A stretch of DNA of 64,000 nt, taken from positions 5,477,001 to 5,541,000 of the forward strand of contig NC_071668.1 in NCBI RefSeq assembly GCF_028554725.1, read 5' to 3'. Shown one piece after another: positions 11,276 through 22,231 of the stretch. This stretch comes from Zeugodacus cucurbitae (taxonomy: Eukaryota; Arthropoda; Insecta; Diptera; Tephritidae). The notes under the pieces are model-generated. The model searched no databases and was not told where the DNA came from. It saw only the letters and a program-made list of their open reading frames with translations. The position numbers were made by a program, and so were the translations under genes. Numbering within the stretch: the stretch's first letter is position 1; each line of letters opens with the position of its first letter.

Positions 11276-13920
11276 GAATAATTTCAGCGGAAACTGAATC
11301 CAACTGTGTGACAAAAACGTGTGATGGAATAATTAGCTAAAAGATTAATATTCTAATCAACAACTATTCTAAAAAACACATTTTTTTTGACAAATTCAAA
11401 GAAAAATAAATAAATACGAAATTTATTTCCTCAGTTCGTGTGAAAATGTTAAAACCCAATTGCAAAAAGCATAAATATTTTTCTCAAAAGCAAAAAATTT
11501 CTAAGATTTTTTGAGTTTTGGTTTTTTTTCAAATCCTCCGTTAACTAAAACGTTCCACAACCTTACATGAAGTGCATAGATTTCAAAGGTGCTTTGTAAA
11601 CGCGATGTTTTGAAGTTGAAGTTAAAAAAAGTCAACTAACGAATGTGTTCCACTGCTTGAAAATACATATAAAAAAATATATATAAATATAAGTAAATCA
11701 CATGGATATGAATACTTTAAAAGTACGCAGATTTGTTATAATTTAATATTAAAAAAAATATATATAATATTTATGAGTGAAAATGTGTCCAATAACGAGA
11801 ATAGAATAATAGAAGTCGAGTAGTGCCAGCTAGTCGTGTACAAGGTGAGAGTGCTAGAGATAATATCTCTGTTTGAGTGGCTAATCAAAGTGTGTTCCTC
11901 CCCCTTAATTTAATGCAGCAGGTGTTGATTGCTGAGATTAAGCTACCAATCTAATACAACTACAACAATGTCAACGTTTGTGTAAGGCAACTGAATAATA
12001 ATAATATAAAAAAAAAATTCCAAAAATAATAAAAAATACCAAAAAAATATTTAAAAATAATAAAAATACGTAGATAATAAAAATACAAAAATAATAAAAA
12101 TATACAAAAAATAATAATAAATAAATAATTTCAAAAATAAAAGAAAAATAAATATTAAATAAAGTCCACAACAGTTTAAAAATTTACACCGTTAAGCAAT
12201 TATTTAGCATATTCCCTCTGCTTGATTTGTCAGCTAATTCCGGTCAAGCAATTGTCTCGACACGACACAACAATGCTTGTGGCAACTATGTGGTATGCCA
12301 CCACGTGATGGTCATCCTCGTTTGATGGTGACCAGTATGCATCATCGCCGCAACGATGTTGTCTTTGATGTGGACAACGACAACCCTACGAGCGGTAACC
12401 CCCCAAAAAAAATTGTGAAAATATACAACAATAAACAAAATAATAATAATAAAATCAAAATTTACACTACTAGTAATAAAAAGAGCGTCATAACGTTATT
12501 AGAAGCAACAGCCATTGTCACTGTCATCATCAACGTTAAACGTGACACGAGTTATAACCGCTTCTTTACCGCTATTAAACGAAAACAGCTCGCGAATTTA
12601 GTCGCTGAAATCGTAGTGCTTATAATAGTCCGTTTGTTCACAAAATTGCCATACAATACATTGTTGTTGTTGTTATATTTGTCAACCTAACTACTACGTA
12701 CGTCAACGCTAACCAAAAACTCAGCTATACAGTAACCCATAAATTAATAGACTCAGTAGACAGAAATTGCGTTTCACAGTTATAGGTCAAAGGTTATTGA
12801 AATTTGGAAGCTTTTTGGGCCTTTTCGTGATAAGGCCAAAGTAGAGATGCAAAAGAAAAGTCTATAAATGATCATCTACTTCTAAAAAGTTCCAAATTGA
12901 TCCTAAAACCGATATTATCTTTTAAATGGGGTTTTTTCACTGACTATAACGAACCTTACCAACAATTTTCGTAGTTTAATACAACCTTAGTACCAGTAAC
13001 CACGATCGATCACAAGAAAGTAAATTACAATATTCAAATAACATTATTCTAAAGAATATGAACTTTTGAAAAAGTACCGTTATAATTTCCTTACAAGTCT
13101 TACCGCTTGCGTGAAATACCAAATATTCAAATTTTAAAAGAACCCTACCTACGTGAAGTCCAGCTTATTTAAAAACCTATAAACCCCCATGTACATATCG
13201 CGACTTCTACTCTTTCATTGAGTTGATCTATTTCTATGAAATGCAACGTACTTGTACTGCTGATCAAATTCAATTAAATTTAATTTAAATTTCTATTCTT
13301 AAAGCAGTTACCGCTGAGCGCGACCTCAACAGCAACACTAATCAAACTGACAACAATTGCAAATACTGAATAGAACTGACAAACAAACTATTAGGAAAAT
13401 CACAAAACCGGAGCATTTGTGAAATTCACAAGAGCGCGTTGTGTATTAAACAGTCCAGTTGGTTGATGTAAATTTAACAGTGTACAACAAATTCGAAACT
13501 GTGACAAGCAGTAGAAAATAAATAATCGCAGCCGCAACAGACCCTAGCAACAGTAAAAGAAAGAAAACAAGAAAAATCGATAAAAAAACTGTGTGTTTTG
13601 CATATTCAAGCAGAAGATTCAAAAATAAAAATATAAAAATATATATAAATATAAATAAATAACGCATAGAATTTAATAGTAATTAAGTCGTAATATTAAG
13701 TGAAAATAGGTGAATTAAACAAAACAAAACAAAAAACTTAACTTGAAGTAATTATATTAAGCAACCAACCAACTTAAACTAAACCTAAAAAACCCTTTGA
13801 AGTAGTAAAACAAAAAACCAAATCGACAAGATTTCTACATTTGAATACGGTTATTTGGCAAACAAAACATTCGTCCTGGATTATCTGCTAAAGACATTGC
13901 GCACCTTGAAAAACCCGATT
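11276..13920 (+). other. bun: Candidate bun long-isoform 5' UTR exon(s)
   Basis: Between a strong acceptor (TTTCATTCCAG, ending at 11275) and the bun start codon lies about 2.6 kb rich in A, AAT, CAAC and AAAC runs on the + strand, the usual texture of long fly 5' UTRs. Part may be intron: a donor-like CAAG/GTGAGAG occurs at 11840. A short upstream ORF starts at 12273 (11 codons). A second, longer frame starts at 12295 and begins with a non-repetitive peptide (MPPRDGHPRLMV) before turning into simple repeats. The last in-frame stop before the bun ATG is the TGA at 13798. The 5' UTR assignment is inference from position and composition. Confidence 0.4.
12295..12690 (+). CDS. Upstream ORF in bun 5' UTR (doubtful)
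   Basis: An open frame of 131 codons in the presumed bun leader. The first 35 residues (MPPRDGHPRLMVTSMHHRR, then NDVVFDVDNDN) use ordinary third-position codons and are not repeat-derived. The remainder is Asn/Lys-rich low complexity. A donor-like GTAACC at 12395, just where the peptide loses complexity, leaves open a short alternative coding exon. No family is recognised. It may be a regulatory uORF or chance. Confidence 0.2.
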   Translation: MPPRDGHPRLMVTSMHHRRNDVVFDVDNDNPTSGNPPKKIVKIYNNKQNNNNKIKIYTTSNKKSVITLLEATAIVTVIINVKRDTSYNRFFTAIKRKQLANLVAEIVVLIIVRLFTKLPYNTLLLLLYLST

Positions 13921-16900
13921 ATGGCCGAGAATCAGACCGCCACGGAAGATTCCGGTCAGCAATCGCAACATCAGCAGCAAGGACAGCAGCAACAACAACA
14001 GCCGCAGTCGCCGCAACAAGAACAGCCACCTCCCTCAGCACTCGCATCGCCTACAACACCGCCACAAGAGAATAATTCCGCTTCATCGCCCGAAGACACC
14101 CAAACCGTGGTCACAGCCAACACCAACCATCATTCGCACAATCACAACCTCCGCAATCAGCAACATCAGCAACATACAAATCAAGTGCATCCCGAGCAAG
14201 GGCACTCGCTTACCATAATGGATCACCATCAATTTACTGATATGTTCAAAAGTAGCACTATCGCTGCACAGCGTCGTAACACAATACAGTCTCACGCTCC
14301 CATACGTGCCGCCAGCACCACATCGATTAAGAAGCCACCTCTGACTAAAATGACATCGCTAACAAATGCAAATACCGGCAGCGGCGGCGGTGGTGTGGCG
14401 AAATCCAGCAACTCGTCGGACAAACATCACCATCATCATCATCCACAGAGCGCCCATCATTCGTCGCTGCATCATCATAATGTGAACAGCAGCATGAATC
14501 ATCATCACCATTCAGCTTCAACGGGTGGTAGTGTTGGTGGTGGTGGCGGCACCACTAATGCGGTGCATCGTCGTACCAGTGAGAGTTTGCGTCTGAACGC
14601 CGCTGTCAGTGGTGGCGGCAATAATGGCGGCGGCGGTGGTGGCACTAGCTCGATCGCTAATTCGTCCAATACGAATCTTTCGAATGCGACCAGCAACAGC
14701 AGCATTCATTCGAATGTCACCAATAATAGTTCCAGCTCGAGCACTTCGGTTGCACCACAGTCAACAGCTACTACGGCTTCGACATCGACGAAAGTCACAT
14801 CGCCAAACAACAATGGTGGTGGCAGTAGTTCGGCCAGCACCAATACGAGCCGCAGTCATCACAGTCATGGGCATATTGGTGGTGGTGGTGGTGGTGGTGG
14901 AAATGGCGCTCAACACCATACTGCCGCTTCACAGCCAAGCAAAAAACCAAAGACGACCTCATCTTTTCAGATTACTTCCGTTACTGTGGGACATCCCAAG
15001 GTGAATTCCGATAATGGCGATGAGTCGGCTGATGACTTGGATGAATCGCATACAGATGAATCTCATAGTCGTGTTACCGATCTCGAAAATGAGACGCCAT
15101 CAATGTCAGAAGATACATTCTCCAAAGAGGAAGTGTATTTCTCTAATAATGCGTTGAGCACTACAGCACCGGTGATACCGACCAGTTCACAGTATGGACT
15201 TGTGGTGGTAGATCCCATAGGACCGTCTATCGGACAGACTATACAGAATGTACAGGTCAACGTGTCGGATAACATTATAAATGTGGTGAGTGCTGCTGTA
15301 ACGCCAGGCGGTAGCAAGAAGAAGGAAGACATCAAGGAGACGCAGCATCGTAGCGAACGTTTCAAGGTGGTTAAGATCGAGTCGACTGAGCCATTCCGTC
15401 GCGGACGTTGGATGTGCATGGACTATCTCGATCACTCAACTGTAGGCACCGGCGGTAAGGAGGGCGGCGGTGGCAACAATAATGAAAAGACTGTTTCCTC
15501 CGAATCGGGTAGCGGCGGCAGCAGCGAACCGGCAAAGACTACACAAAGTATGATAATTGGTACGGGCACTGCACAGCTACTCGAGAATCATGTGGATGCG
15601 GTTGGAAATAGTTTGCAACTTACTACTGGTGGCGGAACTGTGGCCAATGCTGCGAATGATGATAACTGGAACTTCGGTGAAGGCGATGGCAGCGTAAGCT
15701 CACCAGCTCAACAGTTGCATCAGCAAATGTCTGCACCTACTGGTATTGCCACAGCACCAGCTACGGTTGTGCATGGCATGCAACACTTTGTGACTGAAAC
15801 GGCCAGCATGCAGCAGGGTCACACCCAGCAACAACAACAGCAGCAGCAGCAACAACAGTCACAACAAGTATATGCTGATAACGCGAACGCCAATAATACA
15901 GGTGTCGGTGGCACCACACAGGATGTCGTTCACGGCCAAACATTGCCGATGGATTATGCAACAGTAGTCGCACAGCAATTGCAACAATCGTTGCAGCAAC
16001 TAAAGAAACAGGAGGAGGCGATTGCCGCTTCAGAGGAAGCCGGCACGGTTTATGTGCCACCACAGCAACAACAGCAGCAACAGCCACAACAACAGCAGCC
16101 ACAGACGCTTCCTAGCAATTTACAGTTTCAAAATGGCAGCGTTGTCATGTGTGAGAATAATAATGGCGCTGTGAGTATGCAACAGGTTGAAAATCAGCAA
16201 CAACAACAACAAGCAATGCCAACAACTTATGCAGCACAACAGCAAAGTGGCGGCTACAGTCAGCAGCAACAGCAACAAAACTTCCAACCCGCTGTTGCAC
16301 AACAACAACAGCAGCAACAACACCACCAACAACAGCAACAGCATCAACATCAGCCTTCTCCTCCGCAAATGATGGCCAACGACGCCATAAATATCCAACT
16401 GCAGCAACAACAAGCATCGCAACAGCAGCAGCAGCAGCAACAACAACAACAAAAAAATCAATCGGCTTCCGCACCAACAACACAAATGGATGGTGCCGCC
16501 ACACAACCACAACAATACCAGTTCCAGTCACAATCGCAACCACAGTCGCAGCAACAGCAACAAACACATCCACCACAGTATCAACACCAGCAATCGGCAC
16601 CAGCTGGCCAAACGATGCCCATCGTTACACAATTGACAAACTATGAATTGCAGCAGCAACAGTCCGCCGGTCAGCAACACCAACAACAACAACAGTTGCC
16701 ACAACAAATGCAGCAAAGTGCGCCGCCAACTATAGCGGATCCTAAGATCCTTGCGGCCACAATACAGGCTCATCAAGAGCAGCAACAACAGCCAGTAACG
16801 CTTGACAATGTGCAAATAACGAATCCAACAACAATCGCGAATATGCAAAACGAAACATTGCAGTTGCAGCAACAGCAACAAATTCATAGTGCTAATAATA

Positions 16901-17135
16901 TGAATAACGCTAGTGCCAATACTAACAATAATAATAACAACAACAATAGCAGCAATATCGTTGCAACTGTGACCGGCGAGGAACAGTCACAGGTACAACA
17001 ACCGACTTCGCAGCCACAACAACAACAACAGCAACAGCAGCAAGTAACACAACAATTGCAACAGCTACCACAACAACAACAGCAACAGCAGCAGCCACAA
17101 CAAACACAAGCGAATGCAGAAACAGAGACTGATAG
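13921..17135 (+). CDS. bun: Bunched, long (BunA-type) isoform N-terminal exon
   Basis: This is the N-terminal 1071 codons of the long isoform of bunched, a TSC22 domain family protein; in Drosophila BunA promotes growth and binds the pseudokinase Madm through motif 2. The ATG at 13921 (MAENQTATEDSGQQ) is the first Met after the in-frame stop at 13798; the open frame upstream of it has only a TTG. Conserved long-isoform motif 1 lies at about residues 347-378 (SSFQITSVTVGH, then DDLDESHTDE). Motif 2 is at about 481-506 (FKVVKIESTEPFRRGRW, then MCMDYLDHS). The rest is low complexity: a His-rich block near 169-200, a Gly run near 319-327, and polyglutamine mixing CAG and CAA from about 635 to the end. 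The exon ends GAT AG/GTGAGT, intron phase 2. The TSC box is not in this exon nor in the window, so the protein is incomplete. Family assignment is firm; isoform limits are inferred. Confidence 0.95.
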
Positions 17136-17276
17136 GTGAGTCAATTGAACTTAAATATTGAATTTTATATATATTTTTAATGAAATCGGGATCAAAATTA
17201 TTTGTATATCATCGAGATCATTAGATCTTTATATGATATACATATGTGGCAATCTTGGATATGATATATGTGGAAT

Positions 17277-17790
17277 TCTTGGCTTTACTTGACCTGACTC
17301 GCGACTCCAGGGAGGCATTTTATTAAATTTTCGTCGAGTAGTCGTCGTCACCTATCAGGTAAAGTCCAAACTGGGTACACATCCCTGTAGAATATCCAAA
17401 TTCTTGCCATTTCTCTGAGTTTGGCTTCTTGATTTCAGACATCTTGGAAACTCTATTGTAAATTTTCTTCCAAAAGTCTGCGTCCCCTGTCAGGCAAAGT
17501 CCTCAGACACATTCCTATAATCCGAACTCTTAGCACATTTGCGATATTGGTTTCTTGTATTGAGACTCCATGGAAGCATTATATTAAATTTTCGTCCTCT
17601 ATCAGGCAAAGTCCTCGTACACATTCCTGTGAAAGATCGAAACTCTTAGCACATCGCCGAGATTGGCTTCTTGTATTGAAACTCCATGGAAACGTCTAAG
17701 CTGAGTATAAATTCTTATAGAATATTCAAACTCTTACTAAATCTACGAGTTTGACTTCTTGATTTGAGACTCCTCTTACTACATAAATAG
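17277..17790. repeat. Tandem repeat, ~120-bp unit, about 4-5 copies
   Basis: A diverged array just inside the bun intron. The unit includes GGCTTCTTG (17423, then variants at 17549, 17665 and 17752), GAGACTCCATGGAA, TTAAATTTTCGTC, TATCAGGCAAAGTCC and ACACATTCCT. Spacing of the CTTCTTG marker is 126, 116 and 87 bp. No coding capacity. Confidence 0.8.
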
Positions 17791-19439
17791 GCAAGTTCGT
17801 CCCGAGATCGTTTCTTTAGATTTAAAAACTCAGAATACTGATGAGTTCTCAGACCAAAGGTGCTTTCTTTCGAATTGAATGGATTTCCACAAAAGAGTAA
17901 CATTTTAGAGACTCTACTTTGAACTTAATATCAAAAGAAAAAAATATAATTTTTCAAATTCAGAAAATAATCTCCGCTAAACAAAGGCCGACCGCAAGTG
18001 AACTTGGCTTTCCACTTTAATCAGCTGCAATTCAAATTTACCTTGACTAACCTTTTATTGCGAAAACCGTTATTAAATACACACAACCCAACACACATAT
18101 TATCGTCTATTCATATTTTTTATGAGCGCAACGCGCTCTCACTCATAAATTAAAGTCCGAACAACAGCCGTAGATTTCTTCACATAAATGTCTGTCTACC
18201 AGCAGACGCTTTGATTGCTGTCTCGCTAAAACTCGGTTGCCAAAGTAATTGAATTGAACAACTCCGAGGCAGTCGGTAGCTAAGCTAAGCTAAGTTAAGA
18301 AAAAATGAAGAGTGTAAAGATATATGTATGAAATGCATATTAACAAACAGCAGCAACAACAAAATACAACTGTGAAATCGCCGGCTGCTGCAGTTTGCTA
18401 TTTTGCTGTATATAAATATATATTGCTAAGATATATCAACATCGGTATATATATCGCCATATATTGCACATGAATGCATTTGCGTTTGCGCGACTCATGC
18501 CATCGATCGTGTGCTGTGTTTGCAGTCTTGCAAATGACCGACAATGCTGCCGTTGTTGTTGCCGGTCGCGGCTTGTGGCTCTGGCGTTAGCTTTGTGGCT
18601 CAAATTGCCGGCTGTTGGCTGACTGACTGTCTATGTTTGTTTATGTTGTAGCGAATGCTGCTGTCGTGGCGGCTGTCTGCAATGCAAGTGGGCCACGCTT
18701 TTGTTGAGGCAATCCTTCTTTTTTACATTTTTACTTTTATTATTATTATTATTTCTTACTCTTTAAATTTGACTTCGCTGTGCGCAATGGCTGCTCGTTT
18801 GCCCACACAACCGTCAACTGCAGCAGCAACTTGTCGCATACACCTTTACATGAGTGTATTGTAATATTGTATACAGTTGCATGTGTGTGTGCGTGTTTGT
18901 TCAACGTCAGACAGTATTTAACAATTGGTGTTTGCCTACATCTTGTTGCATGTGGCAAACATAAAAAATGTTGAAAAAAACGAAGCTTGCGCGTGTTCGT
19001 ATTAACAAGTACACAAGTCGCACTTAAAACACAGCCAACATGTATAAAAAGCCAAACGAACGCCAGTACAAGCGCACTCTAAACGAAACATGTCCATATT
19101 TACTGCAATACATACAGAGCTATCAGTTTGTATGTATGTATGTCTGTATGTTTTTTTCTGCGAGCATATCTGGCGTATTGCCAACAACAAGCAATGCAAT
19201 CGCAAATCGACATAATCACGGCCACAATAACGATCCTACCGATCGGCAAATTGAAGAATTTCACGATCTCACTCTTTGATCGTTCGTCATGCGGCGAATA
19301 TGCGAAAACTACCTCCTCTCTTGCTTTCCAGATCTGCTTTTGAACTTTCAACGGAGGCGACTCGGTTGTTGATTGGTTATCTCTTGGTAGCTAGGGGGAG
19401 AAGAAAGAGATCAGTGCACGGCTGGCTCGAATAACTTCT
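17791..19439. other. Intronic; no gene seen
   Basis: No supported coding region. 18480-18640 is GC-richer with GCCG and GTTG runs. The AAGCTAAGCTAAGTTAAG run at about 18285-18300 is a small simple repeat. Short frames around 18655-19350 lack family signatures. Confidence 0.35.
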
Positions 19440-19452
19440 AGCCGAGAGTCTA

Positions 19453-20321
19453 GGTAAGTAGGTATAGTGGATGTCAGATGACGCACCTAGGCCGTTAGGA
19501 GGCCCATTGTGTATCCACTGGAACTAAAATCCCTTTGCACTACAATGACCACTTTGAACCACTCTGTGGCCTTTATGTAGTTGAAGAACTCAAAATGTTT
19601 AATGTGTTGAACCTACGAAATGTCGAGAATACCTTGTCCGAGTGTTGCGATTCTTTTGCTGTACAATGCTTTCCATTCACATAGGAAATGTACAACAGTG
19701 TCTTCTACTTCTTGACAGCTCCCACAGTAGTCATTATTTGGTAACCCCAGTCTGTCGGCGTGTCTTCCTATCAGACAATAACCGGTTAACACTTCTACAA
19801 GAGTTCTTATGTTCTTCCTTTTAAATTTCATTAGACGGCACGTACGGTCCTTGTTCCTATCAGAACACGTTTGCCTGCTTGAATCCATTGCAGGTTTATC
19901 GTGTAGTAAGAAGTCAGTTCCATTAATAGCTCATTCTTTTACTATCTTAGGTGAAATCTTTTTGGGTCCTAAGTGATTTCTCTACTTGAAAGACGCTGCA
20001 GTGATCTGGTAGTCGGAAGGCGAGTCCGGTATCTATTTTTTCTGAAAAGACACCACTTTACACTCGTTTAACTAATTTAGATCCGTTTATATAGATGATT
20101 ATTTCTATTCCTCCTATCCTTCCTTCTATCCTCCGCCTTGTCCCACATCTATCTAGTGGGATATGTCCCACATCTAATATTGAGGGACATATAATATTGA
20201 ATTCAAATGGATTACGGAAATCCGTGGTATTGGGTAAAAACGGGAATTTACTAAGGATATTAGAATGAACCTGATTATAAGTGACTAATAGGGAAGATGT
20301 AGTTGACTTAGCTACCATTTG
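19453..20321 (-). mobile_element. 5'-truncated RNase H-bearing LINE with 13-bp TSD
   Basis: An 869-bp LINE insertion read on the minus strand. It is flanked by a perfect 13-bp target duplication AGCCGAGAGTCTA (19440-19452 and 20322-20334). Near its 5' end a frame (20318-20058) ends with IIIYINGSKL, resembling the RNase H start motif with the catalytic Asp position read as Asn. A second frame (19888-19613) gives the region after RNase H: TLVEVLTGYCLIGRHADRLG followed by CGSCQEVEDTVVHFLCEW. The C..C...H...C spacing is the cysteine-histidine cluster seen at the end of such LINE ORFs. Frameshifts and stops separate the two parts. The perfect duplication suggests a fairly recent insertion, yet the reading frame is decayed. 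Confidence 0.85.
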
Positions 20322-20334
20322 AGCCGAGAGTCTA

Positions 20335-21272
20335 ATTTTCTACCATTTTTTGGACCTATGGCTCCGTATGTCAGCGACAAACGTTGTTCCTGAGTTAGTC
20401 TGCTCATTATGAAACTTCACTTTCTCGCTTATTCAAAACCAGTGCAAAATGTCTAACCGATCCACTATATTTCGAGGATACGAAAACAGAAGCGTTCAAT
20501 ATTTCCTTTTCCTTTCTTTACAAAAGTGTTTTCTCTTTACTCTCTTTCTCTCAGTTCTACACCAATAGCAACATTTGGCATTTATTTACTTTTCTAAATT
20601 TCTTAATATCCATTTCGCATTTTTGTTTCTTAGGAAAACAGCAGATAATTCTAAAACTGTTTGCATACAGAAATAGAATTAAAAAACAAATAGAATTGGT
20701 TTAAAAAAATTGCAACTCTTTTGTTTACAATTAACTAAGAAATCGCAAATATTTTGCACACATTCTTCACAAACAATAATTTCCGATCAATATTTTCTAC
20801 CGTGTATTTTTTTTAAACACCTTTCAATAGTTGTTTAGATTTTTTTAAGTTTTATTTAATCGTGCATTTTGGTGAATGAACGAAAACTGCCATTAACGTT
20901 TTTCAGCAATAATATTTACTAATATTGTCCCTCAAACTTGATTGACGTCAATGCTACACTTTGCAAAAAAAAAGAAAAACAAAAAAAAAAAATAAATTCA
21001 TTTTAGATAAACAATGAATAGCACAGAGTTAGATTATTTACACGCTTAGCACACAAACCCAAATGCTTTGCAAATATTTGTTAAAGTGTGTGTGTGTTAA
21101 GAGAGTACCGGCCTTTTTCGACATTGTTTTAGTAGTAGTTAAGATTTTTAAGAAAAAACAGAAAAGTTAAGAAAGAAAAATTTTGGAAAAAAATAAAAAA
21201 GTTCGACGATTGTCCCTAAATGTGAACTTTCACATATTTTGGCAGCAATCAGACCTTTATCCATATTTATTA
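20335..21272. other. Intronic; no gene seen
   Basis: AT-rich intronic DNA with an A-rich run around 20966-21000. An acceptor-like TTTTTGTTTCTTAG/GAAAAC occurs at 20621-20640 but no coding exon follows it. Confidence 0.35.
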
Positions 21273-21274
21273 TA

Positions 21275-22229
21275 CAGTAAAAGCTCTTTATTCGCGGGGT
21301 ATATACGGGATGGTAATTTATATGGAATTATAGGGGATATGTTCCTAGGTGACAAAAAAAAACAAATAGGTATATAAAAAAATGATTTAATTGAAGTTTT
21401 TGAACATTTTAATTAATTATCTTAAGGCTTAGGCAATGGTTTGAAGAATTTTGTAATTTTTTCTTGCTTAGCAGTTTTCAAAAGCTCCTTCAATTCAGAC
21501 TGATACACAGCAGTCGCATTAGCAATTTGTCTCTTAAAAATTAGACTTGGTTCCATACACGGATCAATGTTCATAAATAAATCGCAGACCTCATTTGCCT
21601 TTCTTAAACCTTCACTAAGATTTTTCAAATTGAATGTCACGTTTCTAGAGCCTCTTTTCCAATAGGTTGTGAATTTAACATTTTCTCCAAGCCGGTTTCA
21701 GTCAAATCTTCATCTTGCGATTCAAGCAATTCCTGAATGTCACTTGATTCAATCTGTTCGAACCCATCTCGTCCTATTCCATTCACGATTTAAAAATAAG
21801 AAATAAATATCGTGGTTGGCGAAAAAATTAAACCTTAGCAATCACGATATGTGTAAAAAAAATATTAAAAAAGTGAAGAGTTTATTGGTTCCATTTAATT
21901 TAAAGTGTTTTTTGAAAGTTTTCTAATAATGGGTAAGAAGAACAAGGTTTCAGTTCCATGTGAGCCTCTTCTATATGGAAATATTACCAAAAGATCAAAA
22001 ATATTGCGAAAATAGTGGAATATTTAACATTTTCTTGTAATACTATTTTACTTTTTTTATTAGTCCCTTTGACAAGAATATTGGGTTGGATACCAATTGG
22101 AATAATTTTATTATTATGTATGTACTTATTAGATTCGCGAATAAAAAATATTTTAGTCGCGAATATAGAAATTGGGTCTCATTTTTTTAATCCGCGAATT
22201 GTGAAAACGCGAATAAGGAGCTTTTACTG
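21275..22229 (-). mobile_element. Pogo/Tigger-like DNA transposon, deleted
   Basis: A 955-bp element with terminal inverted repeats CAGTAAAAGCTCTTTATTCG (left) and its near complement (right, differing by CTCCTTATTCG). A TA flanks each side (21273-21274 and 22230-22231), the target duplication of Tc1/mariner/pogo transposons. The repeats extend inward with CGCGAAT/ATTCGCG motifs. The left half contains a minus-strand transposase remnant (21422-21788). The right half is noncoding and AT-rich. The DDE catalytic core is missing, so the copy cannot be autonomous. Confidence 0.85.
21422..21788 (-). pseudogene. Pogo/Tigger transposase C-terminus, frameshifted
   Basis: Two minus-strand frames together give the C-terminal tail of a pogo-type transposase. 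The upstream frame (21788 to about 21643) is acidic (DGFEQIESSDIQELLESQDE, then DLTETGLEKML) and stops at a TGA. A frameshift leads into the 72-codon frame 21640-21422 (LSEGLRKANEVCDLFMNIDP onward), which ends QEKITKFFKPLPKP. QEKITKFF fits the PCNA-interacting (PIP) box QxxIxxFF; a PCNA contact is known for Drosophila Pogo transposase. The DNA-binding and DDE domains are absent. Confidence 0.75.
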
Positions 22230-22231
22230 TA

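Noticed and set aside
13855..13920. In-frame extension of the bun frame upstream to 13855
   Set aside because: It begins with TTG, not ATG. The first ATG in frame after the stop at 13798 is at 13921, and the following MAENQTATEDSGQQ looks like the true start.
14083..17144. Many Leu-, Val- and Cys-rich frames antisense to the bun exon
   Set aside because: They are shadows of CAA/CAG and GGT/GGC repeats in the sense frame.
19448..19460. AGGTAAGTAGG as a recursive splice site
   Set aside because: There is no pyrimidine tract or branch site before it; it is the junction of the target duplication and the LINE end.
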